A DNA stretch of 64,000 bases from Candidatus Bipolaricaulota bacterium. Lineage in GTDB: Bacteria; Bipolaricaulota; Bipolaricaulia; Bipolaricaulales; Bipolaricaulaceae. The stretch is taken from the NCBI GenBank assembly GCA_938084715.1, contig CALKES010000003.1, positions 1 through 64,000 of the forward strand, given 5' to 3'. Positions 35,769 to 43,645 of this stretch are shown one piece after another. The notes under the pieces are model-generated. The model searched no databases. It saw only the letters and a program-made list of their open reading frames with translations, and was not told where the DNA came from. A program made the position numbers and the translations under genes. Within the stretch, counting starts at the first letter, position 1, and each line of letters opens with the position of its first letter.

Positions 35769-35787
35769 CTCGTCGCCACAGGGGGCG

Positions 35788-35793
35788 ATTGTA
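35788..35793 (-). promoter_or_regulatory. -10 element of the Lol-like operon
   Basis: TACAAT on the minus strand, 19 bases before the ATPase start codon; implies a leader of about 13 bases. No clear -35. Confidence 0.45.
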
Positions 35794-35867
35794 TCCACCG
35801 GGGCCCCGAGGGGGTTCGGATTCTCCTCGCTTGGAGTATGAGCTACACTCTGCTTCGGAGGTGGACG

Positions 35868-36071
35868 ATGCGGAGGTTCATCCTGCGGGCACACGACGAG
35901 GAGGTGGAGGCCGAGGCCCGCCGTCTTCTCGCGGCCCTGGACGTGGAGGACGTGGACGTGATTCGGGACGAGACGGTGGCCGAGGCATGGCTCGATGACC
36001 TGGAGGCCCGACGGACGATCTACGGGCTCGGGGAGATCCGGGCGTATCTCGAGCGGCTCATCCGTGGCTAG
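35868..36071 (+). CDS. small acidic protein upstream of AOR, unknown
   Basis: A 67-residue protein (core RAHDEEVEAEARRLLAALDVEDVDVIRDE, end YGLGEIRAYLERLIRG). No family recognised. CGGAGGTGG sits 4 bases before the ATG, and TACACT at 35844-35849 may be its -10. An in-frame ATG at 35838 would add ten residues but overlaps the likely promoter. It lies 30 bases before the AOR gene, which has its own -10, so a functional link to AOR is only suggested. Confidence 0.65.
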   Translation: MRRFILRAHDEEVEAEARRLLAALDVEDVDVIRDETVAEAWLDDLEARRTIYGLGEIRAYLERLIRG

Positions 36072-36075
36072 ACGC

Positions 36076-36081
36076 TATACT
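36076..36081 (+). promoter_or_regulatory. -10 element of the AOR gene
   Basis: TATACT in the context GACGCTATACT, 20 bases before the ATG at 36102; AAAGGGGG follows as ribosome binding site. No good -35. Confidence 0.5.
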
Positions 36082-36101
36082 CGGCGCCAAAGGGGGATAC
36101 G

Positions 36102-37985
36102 ATGAACGGTGTCGCGGGAAAGATCCTGACGGTGGACCTTTCGCGGGGGACGATCGGGCAGGAGAGGCTTCCCGATCGGGCGTACCGCCTGTTTCTCGGT
36201 GGATTTGGCCTCGGGGCGTACCTCGCTTGGGAGCGGATTCCCAAAGGGACCGATCCCCTAGGGGAGGGGAACGTGGTGTCCATGGTCCCGGGGCTTCTCC
36301 TGGGAAGTGGGATTTCCACGGCGTCGAAGACCACGTTCACCTTCCGCTCCCCCCTCACGGGGACGATCAACCGCTCGGTGGCCGGGGCGTGGGCGGGGGT
36401 GGCCCTGCGCAAGGCGGGCTGGGATGCCCTCGTTGTAGCGGGGGCGAGCAAGAAGCCCGTGGTCCTCGTGATTGAGGACGGGGCGGCCCGGCTCGAGGAC
36501 GCCTCGGACCTGTGGGGCCTGGACACCCGAGCCACACGGGCTTCCCTCCGGGAGCGGTATGGGGAGGGGTACCGGACAGTGGTGATCGGCCCGGCAGGGG
36601 AGGCCCGGTCCCTGATTTCCACCCTGGAGTGCGACGGCCGCCAGGCCGGCCGGGGCGGGGGAGGGGCCGTGTTCGGGGCCAAGAACCTCAAGGCGATCCT
36701 GGTCAAGGGCACCGGCCCGATCCCCGCCGCCCACCCCGAGAGGCTGAAGGAGATCATCGCCCGCTGGGCCCCGATCATCCGCGACCACCCCGTCACCAGG
36801 GACGACATGAAGTACGGAAGCGGGGAGTTCCTCGACTGGATGAACCGCCAGCCGGGGACGTTCCCGTCGAAGAACTGGCAATGGGGCTACTTCAAGAGCG
36901 CCTACGCCCAGGCCAAGGACGGGAAGATCGAACTCGACCCCTACTACTGGGCCCCGAAGTACGTTGCGCGGAACGTGGCCTGCCCGGGGTGCACCAAGCC
37001 CTGTGGGCAGCTGTTCCAGATCAAGGAGGGGAAGTACGCCGGGACGGAGGTGGATGGGCCGGAGTACGAGACCCTGTACTCCCTCGGGGGGTGCCCGGAG
37101 GTGGCCTCGATCGAGGCCGTGGCCAAGGCCAACGAGCTCTGCGACGTCCTGGGCCTGGACACGATCTCGGCCGGGGTGACCGTGGCCTGGGCGATGGAGG
37201 CCGTGGAGCGGGGGCTTCTTTCGAAGAAGGACCTCGACGGGATCGACCTCAAGTTCGGGGACGGGGACGCGATGATCGCCGTGTTGGAGAAGATGGGGAG
37301 GCGCGAGGGGAAGACCGGGGCCCTCCTTGCCGACGGGACGAGGGCCGCCTGCGAGCGGCTGGGCAAGGGAGCTTCGTTTGCGATCCACATCAAGGGGATG
37401 GAGCTCCCCGCCTACGACATCCGCGGCTCGAAGGGGGTGGCGCTGGCGTTCGCGGTGGCCTACCGCGGCGGGGACCACCTCACGGGCGGGGTGTACGGGC
37501 TGGAGTACGGCGGGTCGTGGTGGAAGCTCACCGCCGACCGCCACTCCCTCCACGGGAAAGGGTTCGAGGTGAAGCTCCTCGAGGACCTGATGGCCCTCTA
37601 CGACACCCTGGGCGTGTGCAAGTTCACCCGCCACATCTACTTCCTCGAGGCGTTCCCGGAGATGGTGGCCGCCCAGACGGGGCTGGAGCTCACGGCGGCG
37701 GAGCTCCTGTCGATCGGGGAGCGGGCGTACAACCTCGCCCGGGCGTTCAACGTCCGGGACGGGTTCTCCCGCAAGGACGACCACCTCCCGCCGCGGGTGA
37801 TGGAGCTCCCGATCCCCGAGGGGCCCTCCGCCGGGGACCGGGTGACCCTGGAGGAGCTCCAGGCCCTTCTCGACGACTACTACGAGGCCCGGGGGTGGAG
37901 CCGAGACGGGATCCCCCTCAAGGGGCGCCTGGCGTCCCTCGACCTCCCCGACGTCGCCGACGCCGTGGGAGCAGCCGGACCCTAG
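36102..37985 (+). CDS. aor: tungsten-containing aldehyde:ferredoxin oxidoreductase
   Basis: A 627-residue AOR-family enzyme that oxidises aldehydes to acids with reduction of ferredoxin, in the cytosol. The N-terminal domain begins GKILTVDLSRG and includes GGFGLGAYLAW; AGAWAGVALRKAGWDALVV and ECDGRQAGRGGGGAVFGAKNLKAI are pterin-binding stretches. The [4Fe-4S] ligands are CPGCTKPC (C-x2-C-x3-C, about residues 294-301) plus the distal Cys in TLGVCKF (about 506), as in Pyrococcus AOR. Length is normal. Needs tungstopterin; a MoaD-like carrier is encoded at 47.7 kb. Substrate range within the family cannot be assigned. Confidence 0.95.
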   Translation: MNGVAGKILTVDLSRGTIGQERLPDRAYRLFLGGFGLGAYLAWERIPKGTDPLGEGNVVSMVPGLLLGSGISTASKTTFTFRSPLTGTINRSVAGAWAGVALRKAGWDALVVAGASKKPVVLVIEDGAARLEDASDLWGLDTRATRASLRERYGEGYRTVVIGPAGEARSLISTLECDGRQAGRGGGGAVFGAKNLKAILVKGTGPIPAAHPERLKEIIARWAPIIRDHPVTRDDMKYGSGEFLDWMNRQPGTFPSKNWQWGYFKSAYAQAKDGKIELDPYYWAPKYVARNVACPGCTKPCGQLFQIKEGKYAGTEVDGPEYETLYSLGGCPEVASIEAVAKANELCDVLGLDTISAGVTVAWAMEAVERGLLSKKDLDGIDLKFGDGDAMIAVLEKMGRREGKTGALLADGTRAACERLGKGASFAIHIKGMELPAYDIRGSKGVALAFAVAYRGGDHLTGGVYGLEYGGSWWKLTADRHSLHGKGFEVKLLEDLMALYDTLGVCKFTRHIYFLEAFPEMVAAQTGLELTAAELLSIGERAYNLARAFNVRDGFSRKDDHLPPRVMELPIPEGPSAGDRVTLEELQALLDDYYEARGWSRDGIPLKGRLASLDLPDVADAVGAAGP

Positions 37986-38731
37986 ACACCCAACTTCCCC
38001 TGAGCTCGTGGAGCCCACGGGGAACGCAGACTGCCCAGTGAGTCACCCCGGCTGGGTCGCCGCTGTGCGGTCCTCAAGCCGCGCCCGTAGCTGCTCGCCC
38101 GTCTCCTCCCCAACATCCCCTCGTCCCCGACCACGAGGGTCGCGCCGGGCTTGGCCACCCGCACCATCTCCGCCAGCGCCCGGGCCCGGTCCCCGAACAG
38201 GTTCACCCCGCCAAAGTGGAGCACGGCGTCGAACGCCTCGTCCACGAACGGCAGGCTCACCGCGCCCCCCCGCACGAGGTGCACCGGACAGCCCACGGCG
38301 GCCGCTCGCTTCCGCGCCACGCCGAGCATGGCCGCCGACAGATCGAGCCCATACCGCTGGCCCTCCGCACCCACCCGGCGGGCGAGGAACGGGAGGTTGG
38401 CCCCCGTGCCGACCGAGACCTCGAGGACGCGCATCCCAGGCTAGAGGTCGAGCAGGTCCACGATCTTCCGCCGCTCCCGCGGCTCCCAGCACCCCAGGAG
38501 CAGACTGAGGAGGCGCACCAACCGGGCGTAGGAGCGGGCGTCCTTCTCCGTGTACTGGCGCTGGAAGGCGCGGTCGAGCGCGGACAAGGTCGCCTCGTCC
38601 AGGAGCCAAGGGATCCCGTCGACCACGGAGTAGCCCATCCCGCGGGGGCTCACGGGCCGTTGGCCCTCCGTCCGCAACCGCTCCCCGGACACGGGACAGC
38701 GCAGGAGGTTCGGAAGTTCGGGGTTATTCCT
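37982..38731 (-). pseudogene. decayed class I SAM-dependent methyltransferase
   Basis: Two pieces lie in the same frame, separated by one TAG at 38441-38443. The upstream piece (NNPELPNLLRCPVSG, VVDGIPWLLD, then RQYTEKDARSYARLVRLL, ending KIVDLLDL) runs to the stop. The downstream piece resumes at once with PGMRVLEVSVGTGANLPFLARRVG (SAM-binding motif I), GLDLSAAMLGVARKRA, GVNLFGDRARALAEMVRVAKPGATLVVGDEG. A single change, for example CAG to TAG, explains the break. After GDEGML the C terminus is not methyltransferase-like, suggesting a second frameshift near 38.1 kb. The frame opens upstream without an ATG. GTG at 38692 is the only ordinary start. Overlaps the AOR stop. Confidence 0.8.
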
Positions 38732-38764
38732 TCAGCCCGGTAGCGGCGGGGGACCGGCGAGAGC

Positions 38765-39670
38765 CTACAGGGGCAGGATGAACACAAGGACGTAGAGCCC
38801 CAGCGCCAACGGGGGGAGAACCCCCAACGCCTGGTGGTACAGGCGCACGGCCTGGGCCCTCCGGTCCTCCCGCTCCGCCCAGCGCAGGATCGCCACCCCG
38901 CTCAGGAGGATCAGCACGAGCACGATGTAGGTCGCGATCATCACCCGGTCGGCCAGGGTCAGGTACCCCACGGGCGGAATCGAGTTCGTCAGGTTCACGT
39001 GGAACATCACCGCCCCAAGAAGGGTCGAGATGTTGAGCGACAGCCGGGTCGTCACCTTGTCCGGGGCAAGGAGGAGCGAAAGAAACCCCACCAGGACCAT
39101 GCACGCCACCGGGAGAAACGACTTGATCACCGCGTTGAGGAACACCCGCTGGATCCGGAGGCCGAACACGTACCGGGAGAAGCTCTCCCCGTAGACGCCG
39201 TACTCGTGGGCCCGAACCGCCGCCTCCCACCCCACGAGCTTCCACCCCACCACGATCACGCTCGGGTCGACCCCGCTCAGGTCCTTGTCCAGCACGTACA
39301 CGAGGTCCTCCACCGTCCGGCGCTTGTCCTCGATCTCGACCGTGAGGAGGTGCTCGTCGAACGGGTACCGCCGGAGGTCGAGGTTCTGGGACAGGTTCGC
39401 CTGGATCCGGAAGAACTTCTCCGTCGGGGTGTCGATGAGCCGGTCCACGGTCGCCGCCCGGCCGTTCATGAACTCAAATTCGTCCATCGGCACCGGGCGG
39501 TCGGAGCGGAGGGAGAGGTAGAAGTCCACGGTGTAGGAACCGCTGGCGAGGTCGAACCTCCCGAGGTTGAGGATGTAGACCCCGACCCGCACCTCGGCCG
39601 GCCTGGCCAGGCCCGAGACGGGAAGGAGAAGGGCCAAGAGAGGGAGAACCCAACGCCCGCAGCTCCCCAT
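38765..39670 (-). CDS. prokaryotic pentameric ligand-gated ion channel (Cys-loop receptor superfamily)
   Basis: A 301-residue protein homologous to GLIC/ELIC-type channels. Residues 1-21 are a signal peptide. The extracellular beta-sandwich (about 22-195) has VGVYILNLGRFDLASGSYTVDFYLSLR at strand 1-2 and NLDLRRYPFDEHLLTVEIED, the YPFD turn of the Cys-loop (without the Cys pair, as in bacteria). Four helices follow. M2 (KVTTRLSLNISTLLGAVMFH) aligns on the STL motif with GLIC, and the M2-M3 loop has the conserved Pro (TNSIPPVGYLTLADRVM). At the -2' position, where GLIC has Glu, this protein has Thr, and Arg follows at 0'. Start ATG 39670 has a weak ribosome site. It follows fbp by 4 bases. Confidence 0.9.
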   Translation of the reverse strand: MGSCGRWVLPLLALLLPVSGLARPAEVRVGVYILNLGRFDLASGSYTVDFYLSLRSDRPVPMDEFEFMNGRAATVDRLIDTPTEKFFRIQANLSQNLDLRRYPFDEHLLTVEIEDKRRTVEDLVYVLDKDLSGVDPSVIVVGWKLVGWEAAVRAHEYGVYGESFSRYVFGLRIQRVFLNAVIKSFLPVACMVLVGFLSLLLAPDKVTTRLSLNISTLLGAVMFHVNLTNSIPPVGYLTLADRVMIATYIVLVLILLSGVAILRWAEREDRRAQAVRLYHQALGVLPPLALGLYVLVFILPL

Positions 39671-39674
39671 GGGC

Positions 39675-40787
39675 TTACAGGGTGCGGAACCGGTCCTCGA
39701 GCTCGGCAAGCGACTTCCGAAACGCGCTGTACTCGAGCTCGGTCATCGGGAGCATCGCCGCCCCCACGAACCCCTGCTCCCGGAGGGCGAGCCCCTTCTC
39801 CTGGGCCTTCAGCCGCACGGCGTCCCACACCGGGTTCCCAAACACGTCCACCCCCGCCGAGAGCTTCCCCTCCCGGTTCACCGAGTAGGCGACGCAGGCC
39901 ACCAGCGGAAGGCAGTACGGCCCGGTGACCGGGGTGTTGATCGGGACGGGCATGAGGGGCATGGTGTGGCTCCCCCGGGCCCCGCCGGCCACGTACGGGG
40001 CCACCCCGTACGGGCTCACCACCTCCTCGGGGGCCGGGAAGATCCCCTGGGTCCGGACGATCGCCACCGGGTCGTCCTTGCCCTTGTACTCCCCAGCGAT
40101 CGTGTGGAGCCGGTCGGTGGACACCGCCACCACCTGCTGGGACGGGTGGAGCCGGGAGTGGATCGCCTGGATTCCAAACCGGTTCTCGTCCCGGAGGAGG
40201 ATCGCCAGCTCCACGTGCTCCTCGGGGGAGACGAGGTCGAGGACCCGGTCCCCGTGGGGGTGCTCCATGTCGATCACCCGGAACGTGAACCCCTTCTTCA
40301 TCACCGGGAGCATGAGCCCGGCGTTGTAGAGCGGGCTTGTGAACACGGCCCACAGGGGGAAGTTGAACGCCCCCGGGCCGCACTTGTCGGCGGTGAAGAC
40401 GAGGAACGCCTCGGCCCTCCGCTCGGGGGCCGCCTCGTCGAACGTGATCTCCGCCGCGCCTGGCCCGGCCCCGCGGACGTTCCCGCTCGGGGCGTCCTTG
40501 AGGAGGTCCTGGCCAGCGGCGTAGAGCCCTTCCGCCCGGGCCACCTCGGTCGCCCCCCGGAACGCCTCCCAAGCCAGGTTGTGGACGTCCGGACAGGCGC
40601 TCCCATTCCGGTGGACCATGAGGAGGCACAGGTCGTCCCCGGTGAAGGTGACGGCGAAGTCGGTGAGGAGCCCCTTCCCGACGGCCTCCCCGAGGACCGC
40701 CCGCGCCGCCCCAACCATCCCCGCCGAGGGGCAGGTGTGCCCCCCGATGCTCCCCACGTCGGCCTTGATCGCGCTGATCGTGATCAT
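39675..40787 (-). CDS. fbp: fructose-1,6-bisphosphate aldolase/phosphatase (archaeal type)
   Basis: A 370-residue bifunctional FBPA/P (class V FBPase) that condenses DHAP and GAP and dephosphorylates the product, making gluconeogenesis one-way. Family motifs: ISAIKADVGSIGGHTCPS at the N terminus, FTGDDLCLLMVHR, FTADKCGPGAFNFPLW, DMEHPHGDRVLDL, and GVAPYVAGGARGSHTMPLMPV. This enzyme is nearly universal in archaea and found in deep-branching thermophilic bacteria; it is a heat-stable marker of autotrophic or gluconeogenic metabolism. It lies 12 bases after thrS on the same strand. Confidence 0.97.
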   Translation of the reverse strand: MITISAIKADVGSIGGHTCPSAGMVGAARAVLGEAVGKGLLTDFAVTFTGDDLCLLMVHRNGSACPDVHNLAWEAFRGATEVARAEGLYAAGQDLLKDAPSGNVRGAGPGAAEITFDEAAPERRAEAFLVFTADKCGPGAFNFPLWAVFTSPLYNAGLMLPVMKKGFTFRVIDMEHPHGDRVLDLVSPEEHVELAILLRDENRFGIQAIHSRLHPSQQVVAVSTDRLHTIAGEYKGKDDPVAIVRTQGIFPAPEEVVSPYGVAPYVAGGARGSHTMPLMPVPINTPVTGPYCLPLVACVAYSVNREGKLSAGVDVFGNPVWDAVRLKAQEKGLALREQGFVGAAMLPMTELEYSAFRKSLAELEDRFRTL

Positions 40788-40799
40788 CCCTACCCCCTC

Positions 40800-42722
40800 T
40801 CAAAGCTCGAGGCTTCGCTCCGCCACCCGGTGGCGGATCCGGTCGGCCACCGCCGCCACGGGGTGGGCTCCCAGGTCCTCCCCGGTCCGCAGCCGCAGCG
40901 CCACCACCCCCGCGGCTGCCTCCCGGGCCCCGCAGACGAGCATGTACGGGACCTTCTGGAGCTGCGCCTCGCGGATAAGCCAGCGGAGGGTCTTCCGCTC
41001 CTTCGTCCACGCCTCGGCCCGGATCCCTGCCCGCCGGAGCTCGGCCGCCACCCCCTCGGCGTAGGGGATCTCCCCCTCGGTCACGGGGAGGACCGCGGCC
41101 TGGACCGGGGCGAGCCAGGGGGGGAACGCCCCCCCGTAGTGCTCAATCAGGATCCCGAAGAACCGCTCCAAGGACCCCAGAAGCGCCCGGTGGACCATGT
41201 ACGGCCGGTGGGCCGCCCCGTCGTCCCCAATGTAGGCCATGTCGAACCGCTCCGGCTCGTTGAAGTCGAACTGGATCGTCGTGAGCTGCCAGGACCGCTT
41301 GAGGGAGTCGAGGACGTGGATGTCGATCTTGGGCCCGTAGAACACGGCCTCCCCCTCCATCCGGGTGTAGGAGAGGCCCTTCCCCTCCAGAGCCCGGACG
41401 AGGGACCGCTCCGCCTCGTCCCACATCCCGTCGCTTCCGATGTAGTGCTCCTTCCCCGCTGGATCCCGGACCGAGAGGGCGACCTTGAAGTCGCGGAACC
41501 CAAACGCCCCGAGGATGTGGAGGGTGAGGTCGAGGCACGCCGCGACCTCGTCCTCGATCTGGTCGGGGCGGCAGATGATGTGGGCGTCGTCCTGGGTGAA
41601 CCCCCGGACCCGGAGGAGGCCGTGGAGGACCCCGGATCGCTCGAACCGGTACACGGTCCCAAGCTCCGCGTACCGGATCGGGAGGTCGCGGTAGGACCGG
41701 GTACGGGTTTTGTAGATCGCGATGTGGAACGGGCAGTTCATCGGCTTGAGGTAGAACTCCTGGCCCTCCACCGCCATCGGGCTGTACATCCCCTCCCGGT
41801 AGAAGTCGAGGTGCCCGGAGGTCTCCCACAGGCGGGCCCGCCCGATGTGGGGGGTGTAGACGAGCTGGTAGCCGGCCTTGTAGTGCTCCTCCTTCCAGAA
41901 CGTCTCGATCTGGTGGCGGAGGGCGGCCCCCTTGGGGTGCCACAGGACGAGCCCCGCCCCCACGGTCTCGTTCTGGATCGAGAAGAGGTCGAGCTCGGGG
42001 CCCAACGTCCGGTGGTCCCGCTTCCGCGCCTCCTCCCGCCAGCGGAGGTGCTCGGCGAGGGCCTCCCCGGTCGGGAAGGCGGTCCCGTAGACTCGGGTGA
42101 GCATGTCGCGGGCGGCGTCGCCCCGCCAGTAGGCCCCAGCAAGGTCGAGGAGGGCGAAGTGGCGGACGAGGCCGGTGGAGGGGAGGTGGGGCCCCCGGCA
42201 GAGGTCGATGAACTCCCCCTGGCGGTAAAACGAGATCCTCTCGTCGGGGATCTCCCGGAGGAGCTCCAGCTTGTAGTCCTCGCCCCTCCCCCGCAGGAGG
42301 GCCTCCGCCTCCGCCCGGGGGAGCCAGACCCGCTCGATCGGGTGGTCCTCCCGGACGATCTTCTCCATCTCTTCTTGGATCCGGGGGAGGTCGTCCCGGG
42401 TCAGGGGCTCGGGGAAGCGGAAGTCGTAGTAGAAGCCGTCCTCGATCGCCGGGCCGATGGCGAGCTGGACCCCGGGGAAGAGGCGGGTCACGGCGTGGGC
42501 GAGGACGTGGGACGCCGTGTGCCGGAGGACCTCGAGGGCCGCCGGGTGGTCGAGGGGGACGACCTGGACCTCCCCTGAGGGCGGAAGGGGATCCCGGAGG
42601 TCCCGGAGCTCGCCGTCCACGAGGAGGGCGGCGCCCGTCTCCCCCCGTTCCCGAAGGACCGAGAGGAGGTCGCCCCGGTCGAGGTCGACCCCCTGGCCGC
42701 TCGGCAGCACCACGTGGACCAT
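40800..42722 (-). CDS. thrS: threonyl-tRNA synthetase
   Basis: A 640-residue class II synthetase. Domains: TGS (residues 1-60), editing domain with HTASHVLAHAV (about 67-77) and the later Cys/His editing site, catalytic core with LWHPKGAALRHQIE, the zinc-binding MNCPFHIAIYKT motif, RVRGFTQDDAHIIC (motif 2) and the C-terminal anticodon domain (AAVLPVTEGEIPYA). Full length. ATG at 42722 has GGAGGTGCGGG upstream. A promoter lies 30-60 bases upstream. First gene of thrS-fbp-ion channel. Confidence 0.97.
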   Translation of the reverse strand: MVHVVLPSGQGVDLDRGDLLSVLRERGETGAALLVDGELRDLRDPLPPSGEVQVVPLDHPAALEVLRHTASHVLAHAVTRLFPGVQLAIGPAIEDGFYYDFRFPEPLTRDDLPRIQEEMEKIVREDHPIERVWLPRAEAEALLRGRGEDYKLELLREIPDERISFYRQGEFIDLCRGPHLPSTGLVRHFALLDLAGAYWRGDAARDMLTRVYGTAFPTGEALAEHLRWREEARKRDHRTLGPELDLFSIQNETVGAGLVLWHPKGAALRHQIETFWKEEHYKAGYQLVYTPHIGRARLWETSGHLDFYREGMYSPMAVEGQEFYLKPMNCPFHIAIYKTRTRSYRDLPIRYAELGTVYRFERSGVLHGLLRVRGFTQDDAHIICRPDQIEDEVAACLDLTLHILGAFGFRDFKVALSVRDPAGKEHYIGSDGMWDEAERSLVRALEGKGLSYTRMEGEAVFYGPKIDIHVLDSLKRSWQLTTIQFDFNEPERFDMAYIGDDGAAHRPYMVHRALLGSLERFFGILIEHYGGAFPPWLAPVQAAVLPVTEGEIPYAEGVAAELRRAGIRAEAWTKERKTLRWLIREAQLQKVPYMLVCGAREAAAGVVALRLRTGEDLGAHPVAAVADRIRHRVAERSLEL

Positions 42723-42753
42723 CCCGCACCTCCGTGCGCTCAGGTTGTCTCGA

Positions 42754-42782
42754 ACCTTACCCTGTCCCGCGACGGGGGACAA
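42754..42782 (-). promoter_or_regulatory. candidate thrS promoter
   Basis: On the minus strand, TTGTCC (42782-42777) and TAAGGT (42759-42754) are separated by 17 bases; leader of about 25 bases including the ribosome site. A GTCCC/GGGAC inverted repeat fills the spacer. Match to consensus is moderate. Confidence 0.35.
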
Positions 42783-43096
42783 CGGGCCCACGGACCGCGG
42801 GCACCGCCCTTGGCCCAGCCGAGGGGCGGCCCCTCCCCACGCCGAAGGGCTCTCCCCCGGGTCTCCCTTCCGGGCGGTCCCTGATCCGGGCTCCCGAGCG
42901 CTGGCGGCAATGAACCCCACCGCCCGGAACCACCCCGATCCCCTCCCCGATGACGAGTCTGTCCAAGTCCCTCCGGCAAGCGAGGCTCGGTTGGGGTGCC
43001 CTGGCCTCTCTCGGCGGGGATCCACACCACCGCCCTGCCGTCAGCGGGATCGCCCCGCGGGTTTTCCCAGCGTGGCCCGGTGGCGTCCGCCCTCTC
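42783..43096. other. GC-rich gap between thrS promoter and hslV, nothing recognised
   Basis: About 310 bases between the thrS promoter region and the hslV stop. I see no reading frame with coding-like composition, no tRNA and no complete T-box. Several GGGCGGTG-like stretches recur on the minus strand. It may hold a terminator for dciA-hslV. Confidence 0.4.
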
Positions 43097-43636
43097 CTAC
43101 CAGGTGAGGGACTCCAGGGACACGCAGTCGTTCGTGTAGACATCGATCTCGGCCGCGATGCGGAGGGCCTCCCTGGCCACCTCAGGGAGGGGGAGCCGGG
43201 CGTGCCGGAGGAGGGCCTTCGCCGCGCTCACCGCGTACCCTCCCCCGGACCCGATTCCCACAAGGCCGTCATCGGGCTCGATCACGTCCCCCTCCCCCGT
43301 GACGAGGAACAGGCCTTCGGGGGACAGGGCCACGAGGGCCACCTCCACCCGCCGCAGGGCCCGATCCGTCCGCCACTCCCGGGCGAGCTCGACCCCCGCC
43401 TGGCGGAGGGACCCGCCCGCAGCGAGCTTGGCCTCGAGGCGCTCGAGGAGCGCCGTTCCGTCCGCGGTGCCCCCGGAGAAGCCGGCGAGGACCTTCCCCC
43501 CGTGGAGGCGGTGGATCTTCCGGGCCGACCGCTTCACCACCCGGCTTTCCATCGTCGCCTGACCGTCGCAGGCCATGACCGCGATCCGCCCCTCGGGGGA
43601 GTGAAGCGCCAACACCGTGCTCGCCACGATCGTCAT
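43097..43636 (-). CDS. hslV: HslV-type proteasome-like peptidase with Ser at the nucleophile position
   Basis: A 179-residue peptidase of family T1. MACDGQATMESRVVKRSARKIHRLHGGKVLAGFSGGTADGTALLERLEAKL is the canonical HslV core, with the fold's Asp/Lys region (CDGQAT, SARK), followed by AREWRTDRALRRVEVALV and GIGSGGGYAVSAAKALL. In HslV the mature chain usually begins Thr-Thr-(Ile/Val). Here the corresponding position after a five-residue leader (MTIVA) reads Ser-Thr-Val-Leu, so the nucleophile would be Ser6 unless processing occurs at Thr7 or Thr2. No hslU is nearby. It overlaps nothing and starts 9 bases after dciA. Confidence 0.88.
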   Translation of the reverse strand: MTIVASTVLALHSPEGRIAVMACDGQATMESRVVKRSARKIHRLHGGKVLAGFSGGTADGTALLERLEAKLAAGGSLRQAGVELAREWRTDRALRRVEVALVALSPEGLFLVTGEGDVIEPDDGLVGIGSGGGYAVSAAKALLRHARLPLPEVAREALRIAAEIDVYTNDCVSLESLTW

Positions 43637-43645
43637 CCCTGGAGT

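Noticed and set aside
38441-38443. TAG as pyrrolysine codon
   Set aside because: Other genes of the window end in TAG, the residue does not fall in a known Pyl protein and the gene shows further decay.
42783-43096. T-box riboswitch upstream of thrS
   Set aside because: Minus-strand stretches such as GGGCGGTGCCCGCGG and GGGTGGTTCCGGGCGG resemble the T-box core, but neither contains the exact UGGN-ACCGCG order, and no specifier stem with a Thr codon could be drawn.
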